Below are positions 1 to 5,277 of a stretch of 5,277 nt of DNA, piece by piece. The DNA is from Gemmatimonadaceae bacterium (GTDB lineage: Bacteria > Gemmatimonadota > Gemmatimonadetes > Gemmatimonadales > Gemmatimonadaceae), in assembly GCA_025451425.1 (NCBI GenBank), contig JANWKK010000154.1, positions 1 through 5,277 of the forward strand, written 5' to 3'. Each line of letters starts with the position of its first letter. The stretch's first letter is position 1. Made by a program: the position numbers and the translations under genes. The notes below the pieces were generated by a model. It was given only the letters and a program-made list of their open reading frames with translations. It was not told the DNA's origin and did no database searches.

Positions 1-240
1 GGGCTGGTGTTGCTCGGCGCGTACTCACTGGGTTTAGCGATTCCGTTCGTCATCGCCGCGGTGGCGGTCGAGCGGTTCATCGCCGTGTTTCAGCGGTATC
101 GATCGAAGCTGGTGTGGGTAGATCGCGTCGCTGGCGCCCTGCTGGTCATCGTTGGCGTGCTGATGATGACGAACTACATGTCGGCGCTGACAGCTTACCT
201 GCAGGGCCTGACTCCGGCGGCGTTGCGGAACCGACTCTAG
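1..240 (+). CDS. CcdA/DsbD-type cytochrome c biogenesis transmembrane protein, C-terminal fragment
   Basis: The reading frame is open at the left edge and stops with TAG at 238-240, so only the last 79 residues are visible and the true start lies outside the window. Two hydrophobic helices are seen: one starting with LLGAYSLGLAIPFVIAAVAV, the other with VDRVAGALLVIVGVLMM, separated by a short basic loop (FQRYRSK). The YSLGLAIPF signature followed by a basic loop and a last helix matches the end of the CcdA/DsbD membrane domain. That family passes electrons from cytoplasmic thioredoxin across the inner membrane to periplasmic thiol-disulfide proteins, including those for cytochrome c maturation. 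The redox cysteines lie in earlier helices and cannot be checked here, and a DsbD-like or other thiol reductase is equally possible. The gene converges with the receiver gene across a 49-bp spacer. Confidence 0.8.
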   Translation, partial: GLVLLGAYSLGLAIPFVIAAVAVERFIAVFQRYRSKLVWVDRVAGALLVIVGVLMMTNYMSALTAYLQGLTPAALRNRL

Positions 241-289
241 TTGTCAGGGTGTCACGCTCTACCCACCACCCTCCACGCTCCGCACCCCG

Positions 290-640
290 TTAGGCGAGCC
301 ACTTCTCCGCTCGCCGCAGCAGCTCGCGCGTCGGTACCGGCTTCAAAAGCACGTCCGCGCACCCCAGCTGTGCGCAGCGCTCCGCGATCGACGGGTCGTC
401 GTGCCCCGTGAGCGCCACGGCCACGCGAGGGGTACGGTTCTCACGCCGCAACGTCTCGAGAATCGCGAGGCCGTTACCATCGGGCAGCGTCAGATCGATC
501 AACATCAAGTCGGGCCGGTCCGCGCTCGCAACAGCGATCGCGTCCGCGACCGTCGCCGCAATGGATACCCGCCGTCCCGTCTGCTCGAACAGGACGCGGA
601 GCGCGCCACTCACGAGATCGTTGTCCTCGACGATGAGCAC
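290..640 (-). CDS. Stand-alone response regulator receiver (CheY-like), no output domain
   Basis: From the GTG at 640 this is 116 aa, about one receiver domain and nothing more. Expected residues are present: acidic pair E5-D6 (LIVEDND), phospho-acceptor D49 in LMLIDLTLPDGNG, T78 in ALTGHDD and K100 in LLKPV. There is no DNA-binding or enzymatic output domain, so a phosphorylated form should act by protein contact, in a phosphorelay or on a partner. It lies directly downstream of the histidine kinase and is presumably its substrate. The start is uncertain: GTG 640 gives a slightly short first strand and lacks a nearby Shine-Dalgarno, while in-frame GTG 709 and ATG 733 (147 aa) lie inside the kinase gene. 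The 640 start was chosen because homology-like sequence begins only at HVLIVEDND. The residues before it look like out-of-frame kinase sequence. Start codon and kinase stop sit in a hairpin (632-658). The gene ends with TAA. Confidence 0.88.
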   Translation of the reverse strand: MLIVEDNDLVSGALRVLFEQTGRRVSIAATVADAIAVASADRPDLMLIDLTLPDGNGLAILETLRRENRTPRVAVALTGHDDPSIAERCAQLGCADVLLKPVPTRELLRRAEKWLA

Positions 641-658
641 GTGAGCGACGTGCTCATC
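632..658 (-). repeat. Perfect 11-bp inverted repeat at the kinase-receiver gene junction
   Basis: The arms GATGAGCACGT (632-642) and ACGTGCTCATC (648-658) are exact reverse complements around a 5-nt loop, GAGCG on the plus strand. In the minus-strand transcript the hairpin contains the kinase TGA stop (656-654) in its 5' arm and the probable receiver GTG start (640-638) in its 3' arm. Ribosomes finishing the kinase would melt it, which would couple receiver translation to kinase translation. That role is inferred. No U-run follows, so it does not look like a terminator. It could also be a DNA binding site or chance constrained by two overlapping reading frames. Confidence 0.75.
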
Positions 659-1493
659 CTTCCGAGTAGGGGATCGTGAAGAAGAATCGGCTCCCGGTTC
701 CAGCGGCACTTTCGACCCAGATCTGTCCACCATGCAGCTCCACGAGCTTTCGGGCGATCGTTAGTCCAAGTCCCGTGCCATGATGCGGACGCGACGGAGT
801 TGCGTCGACCTGGGCGAACTCGCGAAAGATCAAATCGTGATGTTCCGGCGCGATACCGACACCGGTATCACCTACCTCCACTAGCAGTTCAGCCGTCTCG
901 GCGCGTCGTCGTGGTTGCGCCTTGAGCCACACGCTTCCGCCCGCAGGCGTGAAATCGATCGCGTTGCCAAACAGGTTGCCGACGATGTGAGTCACTTTCT
1001 CGCGATCGGCGACGATCGTCGGCGTGTTCGGATCGACATCCACGTTGATCTGCAGCCGCTTGCGCGCGAGCAAAGATTCGTTAAGCGAACGCACTTGGTG
1101 CAGCACGTCGGCGATCGAGAAGCTCGCTGGCACGAGCGTGAGCTGATTGGCGGCGCCCTTCGCGTATGTGAGAATCTCTCCCACCTGGGCCAGCAGTTGC
1201 CGCCCGCCGCTGATGATCCCGTTGATGCTCTCCATCTGACGATCCGAGAGCGGACCGAGGAGACCGTCGCGCAGAATCTCGGCGTGCGTGATCACTGCCG
1301 TGAGCGGCGTGCGCAGATCGTGCGAGATGTTCGCCAGAAACTGCGTTTTCAGCTGATCGCGCGCGCGCAGGTCCGCGACCTCCTCCAGCGCCGCGCGGAG
1401 CTGGTGCTCGAGCGCGGCGAGGCGTTCGTCCGCCGCTGGCGCGCCCCCTGTTGAGGACGACAGTGGATGTGTCTTTGCTTCCACGCGCGTCAT
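654..1493 (-). CDS. Soluble sensor-less histidine kinase (HisKA-HATPase_c)
   Basis: The protein has 279 aa from ATG 1493. A short variable N-terminus is followed by a charged, probably coiled-coil stretch (about 22-50, DERLAALEHQLRAALEEVADLRAR). The HisKA dimerisation helix follows, with phospho-acceptor H58 in NISHDLRTPL. The ATP-binding domain has an N box (173-181, NLFGNAIDF), G1 box with D209 (GDTGVGIAP), F box (FREFAQVD) and G2 box (239-243, GTGLG). All catalytic motifs look intact. There are no transmembrane segments and no PAS, GAF or HAMP domain, so input must come from a partner protein or through the coiled coil. The start overlaps the exporter stop as ATGA (1493-1490), and the Shine-Dalgarno is weak, which indicates translational coupling. 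The gene ends in the hairpin shared with the receiver start. The frame stays open upstream to 1670, but that stretch lies wholly inside the exporter gene and looks like arginine-rich shadow translation. Confidence 0.92.
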   Translation of the reverse strand: MTRVEAKTHPLSSSTGGAPAADERLAALEHQLRAALEEVADLRARDQLKTQFLANISHDLRTPLTAVITHAEILRDGLLGPLSDRQMESINGIISGGRQLLAQVGEILTYAKGAANQLTLVPASFSIADVLHQVRSLNESLLARKRLQINVDVDPNTPTIVADREKVTHIVGNLFGNAIDFTPAGGSVWLKAQPRRRAETAELLVEVGDTGVGIAPEHHDLIFREFAQVDATPSRPHHGTGLGLTIARKLVELHGGQIWVESAAGTGSRFFFTIPYSEG

Positions 1494-3319
1494 TGATCTG
1501 ATCCGCTGTTCGTTACCGGCTGCGCCGACTCGCTCTCTTCGTCCTCGTCCTCGATGGCGTCCTCGAGCTGCTGCCTGTTGAGGAGCGCCCAATACCGTCC
1601 GCCGGCTGCAAGCAGCTCTTCGTGCTGTCCTTGCTCGACGATCTCTCCACGTTCCAGCACGATAATCCAACTCGCGTCACGTATAGCACTGATGCGATGC
1701 GACGCAATGAGTGCCGTGCGTCCTGCCAACGTTGTCCGAAGCGCGTGAAGAATCTCGGCTTCGGTGTGCGTGTCGACCGCCGACAGCGCATCGTCGAGTA
1801 GCACGATGTTCGGCCGGCGTGCGAGCGCACGGGCGAGCGCGGCCCGTTGCTTCTGGCCGCCAGAGAGGTTGATACCCCTCTCCCCCAGCATGGTATCGAT
1901 TCCACCCGGAAATTGTTCGATTGTCTGCGACAGCTGCGCCACGTGCGCCGCCCACCGCCCAGCCTCTTCAGACGATGCCCCGTAGGAGAGATTGCTGGCG
2001 ATTGTATCGCTGAACAGGAAACTCTCTTGAGGTACATAGCCGATTTCCGTGCGCAATGTCACGAGGTCCAGCTCACGGATCGGAACGCCGTCGACGATAA
2101 TCTGTCCTTCCTGGGGATCGTAAAAGCGCGGTACCAGATCCATCAACGCACTTTTCCCGCTTCCCGTTGAGCCCACTATGCCAATCGTCGCGCCGGCCGG
2201 GGCTGTGAAGGACACATGACGGAGCACCCAACGCGGGTGCCCGTGGTCACTTTTCTCGGTGCCTGGATAATAGAATCCGACATCGCGGAATTCGATGGTC
2301 CGACCGCTACCCTTGGCTGAATGAGGTAAGGCCCGCGGGCTCGGGGTCTCAGCGAGCGCCGACCGTGCGTCCAGAATGTCGAGAAGGCGGGACATCGAGG
2401 CCGCGCCGCGCTGAAAGAGGTTGATGACCCATCCAAGTGCAATGAGGGGCCACGTGAGCATGCCAAGGTAAAGCCCAAAGGCGACAAACGAGCCGACGCT
2501 GATCGTCCCGCGAATCGTTAGCGCACCGCCGATCCAGAGGACGGTGACCATGCCGATCCCGGCGAGCAGGACGAATGCTGGATGCATGGCTCCATAGAGC
2601 TGGGCGAGGCGCATGTTCTTGGCGAGGTACTCGTCATTCATTGCGTCGAAGCGCCGAATCTCGGCTGCCTCCTGACGGTACGCCCTAACGACGCGAACAC
2701 CCGCGAGATTCTCCTGCGCGAGTATAGTCAGCTCGCCGAAGTGCTCTTGGACTGCCTCGAATCGCTCGTGAATGCGTGTGCCCATCCAGATTCCGATGAC
2801 CGGCAGCAGCAACATCGGCAAAACGGCGATGGCCGTTAGACGAGCATCGATGCGAAGCATGAAGAAGAGCGCGAACGCGCCGCCGGCGATGGTGTTCATC
2901 AAATACATGATTGCCGGGCCGACCGCCATGCGCACGGCGCTCAAATCGTTCGTCAGGCGCGCCATCAGATCGCCGGTGCGCATTCGGGAGTAATACGACG
3001 GATCGAGTCGCTCGAGCGCGGCGTAAAGCGCGTTTCGCAGATCGTACTCGATCCACCGGCTCACGCCGTTAAGCAGATCGCGCATCCAATAGCGCAACCC
3101 GCCCGCGACGAGCGACACGCCCACCATCGCGAACGCCAGCAACCAGATGTTACGGAGCGCTACGTCAGCGCGTATTCCATCGAGCGCGCGTCTCAGGAAG
3201 AGCGGTACGACGCTCGCTAGAGCGGACGAGACAATTACCAATCCCAGCCCAACGGCAACATTCGACCGGTAAGGGCGGTAATAGGGGAGCAGTCGAACTA
3301 GGGCCTTCAACGACGGCAT
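1490..3319 (-). CDS. ABC exporter half-transporter (TMD-NBD fusion, MdlA/YheI-like)
   Basis: The protein has 609 aa, normal for a fused membrane plus ATPase half-exporter. An ABC type-1 transmembrane domain with hydrophobic segments near 20-48, 58-75, 135-180 and 245-300 precedes an ATPase domain from about 341. Motifs seen: A-loop FYYPG (349-353), Walker A GSTGSGKS (383-390), Q-loop Q431, signature LSGGQ (485-489), Walker B IVLLDD (505-510), D-loop SAVD and H-loop H541. Residue 510 is Asp where the catalytic Glu is usual. This is typical of the degenerate half of heterodimeric exporters such as E. coli MdlA and Bacillus YheI/BmrC, so a second subunit encoded elsewhere is likely. The substrate is unknown; lipid, drug or peptide export are all possible. 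The C-terminus is an unusual acidic tail (about 585-597, rich in Glu/Asp). MPSLKALVRLLPYYRPYR is a typical family start although no clear Shine-Dalgarno precedes it. The gene is first in the block and overlaps the kinase by ATGA. Confidence 0.93.
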   Translation of the reverse strand: MPSLKALVRLLPYYRPYRSNVAVGLGLVIVSSALASVVPLFLRRALDGIRADVALRNIWLLAFAMVGVSLVAGGLRYWMRDLLNGVSRWIEYDLRNALYAALERLDPSYYSRMRTGDLMARLTNDLSAVRMAVGPAIMYLMNTIAGGAFALFFMLRIDARLTAIAVLPMLLLPVIGIWMGTRIHERFEAVQEHFGELTILAQENLAGVRVVRAYRQEAAEIRRFDAMNDEYLAKNMRLAQLYGAMHPAFVLLAGIGMVTVLWIGGALTIRGTISVGSFVAFGLYLGMLTWPLIALGWVINLFQRGAASMSRLLDILDARSALAETPSPRALPHSAKGSGRTIEFRDVGFYYPGTEKSDHGHPRWVLRHVSFTAPAGATIGIVGSTGSGKSALMDLVPRFYDPQEGQIIVDGVPIRELDLVTLRTEIGYVPQESFLFSDTIASNLSYGASSEEAGRWAAHVAQLSQTIEQFPGGIDTMLGERGINLSGGQKQRAALARALARRPNIVLLDDALSAVDTHTEAEILHALRTTLAGRTALIASHRISAIRDASWIIVLERGEIVEQGQHEELLAAGGRYWALLNRQQLEDAIEDEDEESESAQPVTNSGSDQ

Positions 3320-3426
3320 GGCGCTTGAATTTCGGGGCCCGATAAGCTAGGACTAAGTCGTTGTTCTTGAGACAGTTGGAAACCTGTCGGCAACGTTAGG
3401 TCGCACTCGTACCGGAGGGGGGATCG
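3320..3426. promoter_or_regulatory. Divergent intergenic spacer between exporter block and lipoprotein gene
   Basis: This 107-bp spacer must hold the start signals for both divergent units unless they are transcribed from further away. The best plus-strand promoter guess is TTGAAT (3325-3330), a 17-nt gap and TAGGAC (3348-3353); matches to the sigma-70 consensus are only 4/6 and 3/6. No convincing minus-strand promoter was found. An inverted repeat GACAG-TTGGAAAC-CTGTC occupies 3371-3388, and would fall in the lipoprotein leader if the guessed promoter is right. It could be an operator or a small RNA hairpin. GGGCCC at 3335-3340 is a simple palindrome. All assignments here are tentative. Confidence 0.35.
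3414..3418 (+). promoter_or_regulatory. Strong Shine-Dalgarno for the lipoprotein gene
   Basis: GGAGG followed by further G residues stands 8 nt before ATG 3427. It is the clearest ribosome-binding site in the window and fixes the lipoprotein start. The minus-strand genes opposite lack a comparable site. Confidence 0.8.
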
Positions 3427-4323
3427 ATGGCGAAATATATCGGCCGCTTTATAGCGCCGCTCGCGCTCGGCACTGTGGTTGCGCTCGGCGCGTGCAAGAC
3501 GGACAGCGGAAAGCAAGACAGCGCTAGTGCGCTCAATCGCGACACCTCGGCGCTGGGTCGTGACCTGGCACTCGCCGGCGGCGACAGCACCGCACAGCCA
3601 CAGCTGAAGGACGTACCGGCGAATCCGCCGGCCACTTCCGCGCCGGCACGAACCACGCCGCGCAGAGAGTCGCGTCCGTCTCGCGAGACGCCACGTGAAA
3701 CACCACGTGAAACGCCACGCGAGCCGAGGGTCACGGCGAGTGGAAACACCGTCACGCACCCGGGCGCGGGCGCGTCCAATAGCGGCGGTGCGGTTGGTAC
3801 GATTGCCGCCGGTACCTCGCTCTCGTTGACGCCCAGCGCGAACGTTTGCACAAACACTAACAAGATCGGCGACAAGATCACCGCGACGACGCAGAACCCG
3901 GTGACCGGCTCGAATGGCGCGACGATTCCCGCTGGCTCGACTGTCACGCTCACGGTGACGAACCTCAAGCGCAGCGAGAACGCGAACGATCAGATCATCA
4001 TGGAGTTCGCCGTGAACTCGGTGAGCTTCGGTGGTAAGACGTACCCGCTCGATGCGAACGTCGAGAGCGCGAACATCACGCGCGTTCGTAACGAGCCAAA
4101 GAGCAAGGACGCGCAAAAGGTCGCGATCGGCGCTGGTATCGGTGCGATCGCCGGCCAAATCCTCGGCAAGAACACGAAGTCGACGGTGATCGGCGGTGCG
4201 GTCGGCGCAGCCGCTGGTGGCGCCGCCGCCGTTGCGACGGCGAACTACGAGGGCTGCATCAACAGCACGAGCACGATGGTCGTAAAGCTCAACTCGCCTG
4301 CGCAGGTTCGGATAGCTACCTGA
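3427..4323 (+). CDS. Lipoprotein with RETP-repeat linker, beta domain and C-terminal glycine zipper
   Basis: The protein has 298 aa. A signal peptide (1-22) ends in lipobox LGAC with lipidation Cys at 23, so the mature protein should be membrane-anchored on the periplasmic side or outer membrane. Residues 24-125 are low complexity, rich in Ala/Pro/Thr/Arg, with tandem RETP units at 86-97. Residues about 126-215 look like a compact beta domain (AGTSLSLTPSANVCTN, then ATIPAGSTVTLTVTNL). This resembles the PAG-turn beta domains found beside glycine zippers and, loosely, VirB10-like C-termini. Residues 233-270 form a glycine zipper (AIGAGIGAIAGQILG, then VIGGAVGAAAGGAAA), a likely membrane-inserting or oligomerising hairpin. 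A last strand (MVVKLNSPAQVRI) closes the protein. Cys141 and Cys277 flank the zipper and could form a disulfide. The exact function is unknown; envelope integrity or a structural role is a guess. The gene is monocistronic, with a strong Shine-Dalgarno before it and an intrinsic terminator after it. Confidence 0.85.
   Translation: MAKYIGRFIAPLALGTVVALGACKTDSGKQDSASALNRDTSALGRDLALAGGDSTAQPQLKDVPANPPATSAPARTTPRRESRPSRETPRETPRETPREPRVTASGNTVTHPGAGASNSGGAVGTIAAGTSLSLTPSANVCTNTNKIGDKITATTQNPVTGSNGATIPAGSTVTLTVTNLKRSENANDQIIMEFAVNSVSFGGKTYPLDANVESANITRVRNEPKSKDAQKVAIGAGIGAIAGQILGKNTKSTVIGGAVGAAAGGAAAVATANYEGCINSTSTMVVKLNSPAQVRIAT
3682..3717 (+). repeat. Three tandem 12-bp units encoding RETP
   Basis: CGCGAGACGCCA, CGTGAAACACCA and CGTGAAACGCCA are in frame and encode Arg-Glu-Thr-Pro three times (residues 86-97). 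A fourth partial unit (CGCGAGCCG) follows and the related PSRETP start precedes it. The units differ mostly at synonymous positions, so the peptide repeat appears kept while the DNA has drifted. Copy number may vary between strains. Confidence 0.85.
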
Positions 4324-4363
4324 TTAGCGCGTGACGCGTGAAGCGTGGCGCGAAAAAGAAGGG

Positions 4364-4397
4364 AAGGGCCGGCGAGCTTGCTCGCCGGCCCTTTTTT
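4364..4397 (+). terminator. Intrinsic terminator, probably bidirectional
   Basis: A 13-bp perfect stem (AAGGGCCGGCGAG / CTCGCCGGCCCTT) with a CTTG loop runs into six T residues (4392-4397). It starts 40 bp after the lipoprotein stop and should end that transcript efficiently. On the opposite strand the same hairpin is followed by a pyrimidine run with five T (complement of 4353-4363), so it may also terminate the gamma-glutamyltransferase transcript arriving from the right. Confidence 0.92.
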
Positions 4398-4401
4398 CAT
4401 T

Positions 4402-4427
4402 CACGCATCACGCCCCACGCATCACGC
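4402..4427. repeat. Direct repeat of a 12-nt CACGCATCACGC unit
   Basis: CACGCATCACGC occurs exactly at 4402-4413 and 4416-4427, two bases apart, and a degenerate CCACGC follows. It lies in the short gap between the terminator and the transferase stop codon. A looser relative (TCACGCTC, CCACGCTC) is in the spacer at 241-289, hinting at a recurring spacer motif in this genome. Confidence 0.7.
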
Positions 4428-4437
4428 GCCACGCCCC

Positions 4438-5277
4438 TCACCACGCCACCGGCTGCCCGGACGACCGCGGATCCGACATTCCCTCGTAGCCGCCGCGCAC
4501 CTTCATGATCGCGTTCACGAGACCGATGCCGCCCGTCCATCCGACGGCGTAACCCATCGCGCGCAGGGAATCCATCACCGCCGGCTCGAGGCCATTGCGC
4601 TCGATTCGCAGCGTGTCGGGCAGCGCTTGATGATGCAGACGGGGCGCGCTCATCGCGTCCGACAAGATCATGTGTTGATCGAGGACGTTGAGAATCACCT
4701 GCGACGTACTCGTTATGATGCGCGGACCGCCGCGGCTGCCGACGACGAGCAGCAACGACTTATCGCGATCGAGCACGATCGTCGGTGACATCGCGCTCAA
4801 CATGCGCTTGCCCGGCTGAATCGCGTTCGCCTCACCCTGCACGAGCCCGAACATGTTTGCCTTGCCTGGCTGCGCCGCAAAATCGTCCATCTCGTCGTTG
4901 AGGAAGAAGCCTCCCTCGCGCACGTACACGCCGGAGCCGAATAGCGCGTTGAGCGTTGTCGTCGTCGCGACGGCGTTGCCGGCTTCGTCGACGACCGAAT
5001 AGTGCGTCGTCTCCATCCCTTCGTGTGCCACCTTCGCCGGCTCGGCAGGGCGCAGCGTTGCCATCTCACGCTCGACGTCCGACGTCGGCGTCGCGTGCAT
5101 CGGCGGAATGCCGCGGCGCACTCGGCTCGCGTACTGTGTGTCGGTGAGCTTCGCGATCGGCACTTGATAGAACGCCGGATCGGCGAGCTGGGAATTCCGG
5201 TCGACGAACGCGCGTTGATACGCCGAGCCGAGAAGGTGTGCGTAGCGCGCACTCCCGAACTGCGCGATCGAGTCGAA
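4438..5277 (-). CDS. ggt: Gamma-glutamyltransferase, C-terminal part including the whole small subunit
   Basis: The frame runs open to the right edge, so 279 residues are visible and the N-terminal signal and most of the large subunit are missing. The family is Ntn hydrolases made as a precursor that cuts itself before a catalytic Thr; they release or transfer the gamma-glutamyl group of glutathione and similar compounds, usually in the periplasm. The cleavage and nucleophile Thr is residue 90 of the fragment (ETTHYSVVDEAGNAV, codon at 5010-5008). The small subunit from there is 190 aa, the usual size. Other family landmarks are TTTTLNALFGSG, LNDEMDDFAAQPG, KRMLSAMSPTIV, GSRGGPRIIT, PRLHHQ and the terminal SDPRS. 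The binding-loop motif is LSAMSP where E. coli has LSSMSP, so the second Ser is Ala. GSRGGPR replaces the E. coli GSPGGSR. It is probably an active enzyme, but specificity may differ. The gene converges with the lipoprotein gene and shares its terminator region. Confidence 0.93.
   Translation of the reverse strand, partial: FDSIAQFGSARYAHLLGSAYQRAFVDRNSQLADPAFYQVPIAKLTDTQYASRVRRGIPPMHATPTSDVEREMATLRPAEPAKVAHEGMETTHYSVVDEAGNAVATTTTLNALFGSGVYVREGGFFLNDEMDDFAAQPGKANMFGLVQGEANAIQPGKRMLSAMSPTIVLDRDKSLLLVVGSRGGPRIITSTSQVILNVLDQHMILSDAMSAPRLHHQALPDTLRIERNGLEPAVMDSLRAMGYAVGWTGGIGLVNAIMKVRGGYEGMSDPRSSGQPVAW

Larger units (their letters stand above)
4329..4434. repeat. Outer imperfect inverted repeat flanking the terminator
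   Basis: The 20-nt left arm (4329-4348) is the reverse complement of the right arm (4415-4434) at 18 of 20 positions. Both arms are built from CACGC/GCGTG motifs, and the terminator hairpin sits between them. A second match, 4329-4342 against 4400-4413, agrees at 13 of 14 positions, because the right side contains the motif twice. The block could fold as a nested cruciform or protect both convergent 3' ends. It could also be a degenerate intergenic repeat family. Confidence 0.7.

Noticed and set aside
246..272. Possible hairpin AGGGTG / CACCCT between the convergent genes at 241-289
   Set aside because: It has only six base pairs, a 15-nt loop and no T-run on either strand; too weak to call a terminator.
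915..1454. Long plus-strand open frame (179 codons) antisense to the kinase
   Set aside because: It is Arg/His-rich with no recognisable motif, and mirrors a well-supported kinase gene; GC-rich sequence keeps antisense frames open.
1494..1670. N-terminal extension of the kinase to an upstream ATG at 1670
   Set aside because: It lies fully inside the exporter's ATPase coding region and reads as Arg-rich low-complexity shadow; the ATGA overlap at 1493 gives a natural start.
1677..2037. Alternative minus-strand frames inside the exporter ATPase domain (also 2176-2487 and 2685-3056)
   Set aside because: These are out-of-frame readings of an intact exporter; the exporter frame holds all the motifs without interruption, so there is no frameshift.
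3307..4158. Long minus-strand open frame (283 codons) opposite the lipoprotein, with another at 3396-3968
   Set aside because: The first is an arginine-rich shadow. The second only mirrors the RETP repeats as a GVSR repeat. The plus strand has the lipobox, the strong Shine-Dalgarno and the terminator.
4797..5252. Minus-strand open frame of 151 codons within the transferase gene
   Set aside because: It is a Ser/Arg-rich out-of-frame shadow of the gamma-glutamyltransferase frame.

Overview
This is a GC-rich bacterial chromosomal window from a Gram-negative-type (diderm) organism. The evidence for a diderm is a CcdA/DsbD-type membrane protein, a lipobox lipoprotein with a glycine zipper, and a gamma-glutamyltransferase. 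The overall style would fit Gemmatimonadota or a similar soil phylum: GC-rich codons, CACGC-rich spacers, a low-complexity Pro/Arg/Thr lipoprotein linker, and a sensorless kinase with a lone receiver. That placement is an impression and was not tested. I see no mobile elements, CRISPR arrays, tRNA or rRNA genes.

Layout. Positions 1-240 (+) hold the last two membrane helices of a CcdA-like thiol-disulfide electron-transfer protein. It converges on a three-gene minus-strand block, read from 3319 down to 290: an ABC exporter (TMD-NBD half-transporter), a soluble histidine kinase with no sensor domain, and a stand-alone CheY-like receiver. The exporter and kinase overlap by ATGA. The kinase stop and the probable receiver start lie inside a perfect 11-bp inverted repeat. 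The tight packing suggests one co-transcribed, translationally coupled unit. Across a 107-bp divergent spacer, a plus-strand lipoprotein (3427-4323) carries a RETP-repeat linker, a predicted beta domain and a glycine zipper. It ends at a strong intrinsic terminator nested inside a second, longer imperfect inverted repeat. Converging from the right is the 3' part of a gamma-glutamyltransferase gene (4438-5277, minus), covering the end of the large subunit and the whole small subunit.

How the genes may work together. The exporter/kinase/receiver block is the most system-like part. The kinase has no input domain and the receiver has no output domain, so signal entry and exit must both rely on other proteins. 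The exporter has Asp where the catalytic Glu of the Walker B motif normally sits, which is typical of the degenerate half of heterodimeric exporters, yet no partner half is encoded next to it. The lipoprotein and the transferase are probably independent envelope/periplasmic genes sharing a bidirectional terminator region. None of the parts is a new family by eye; the novelty, if any, lies in the arrangement.
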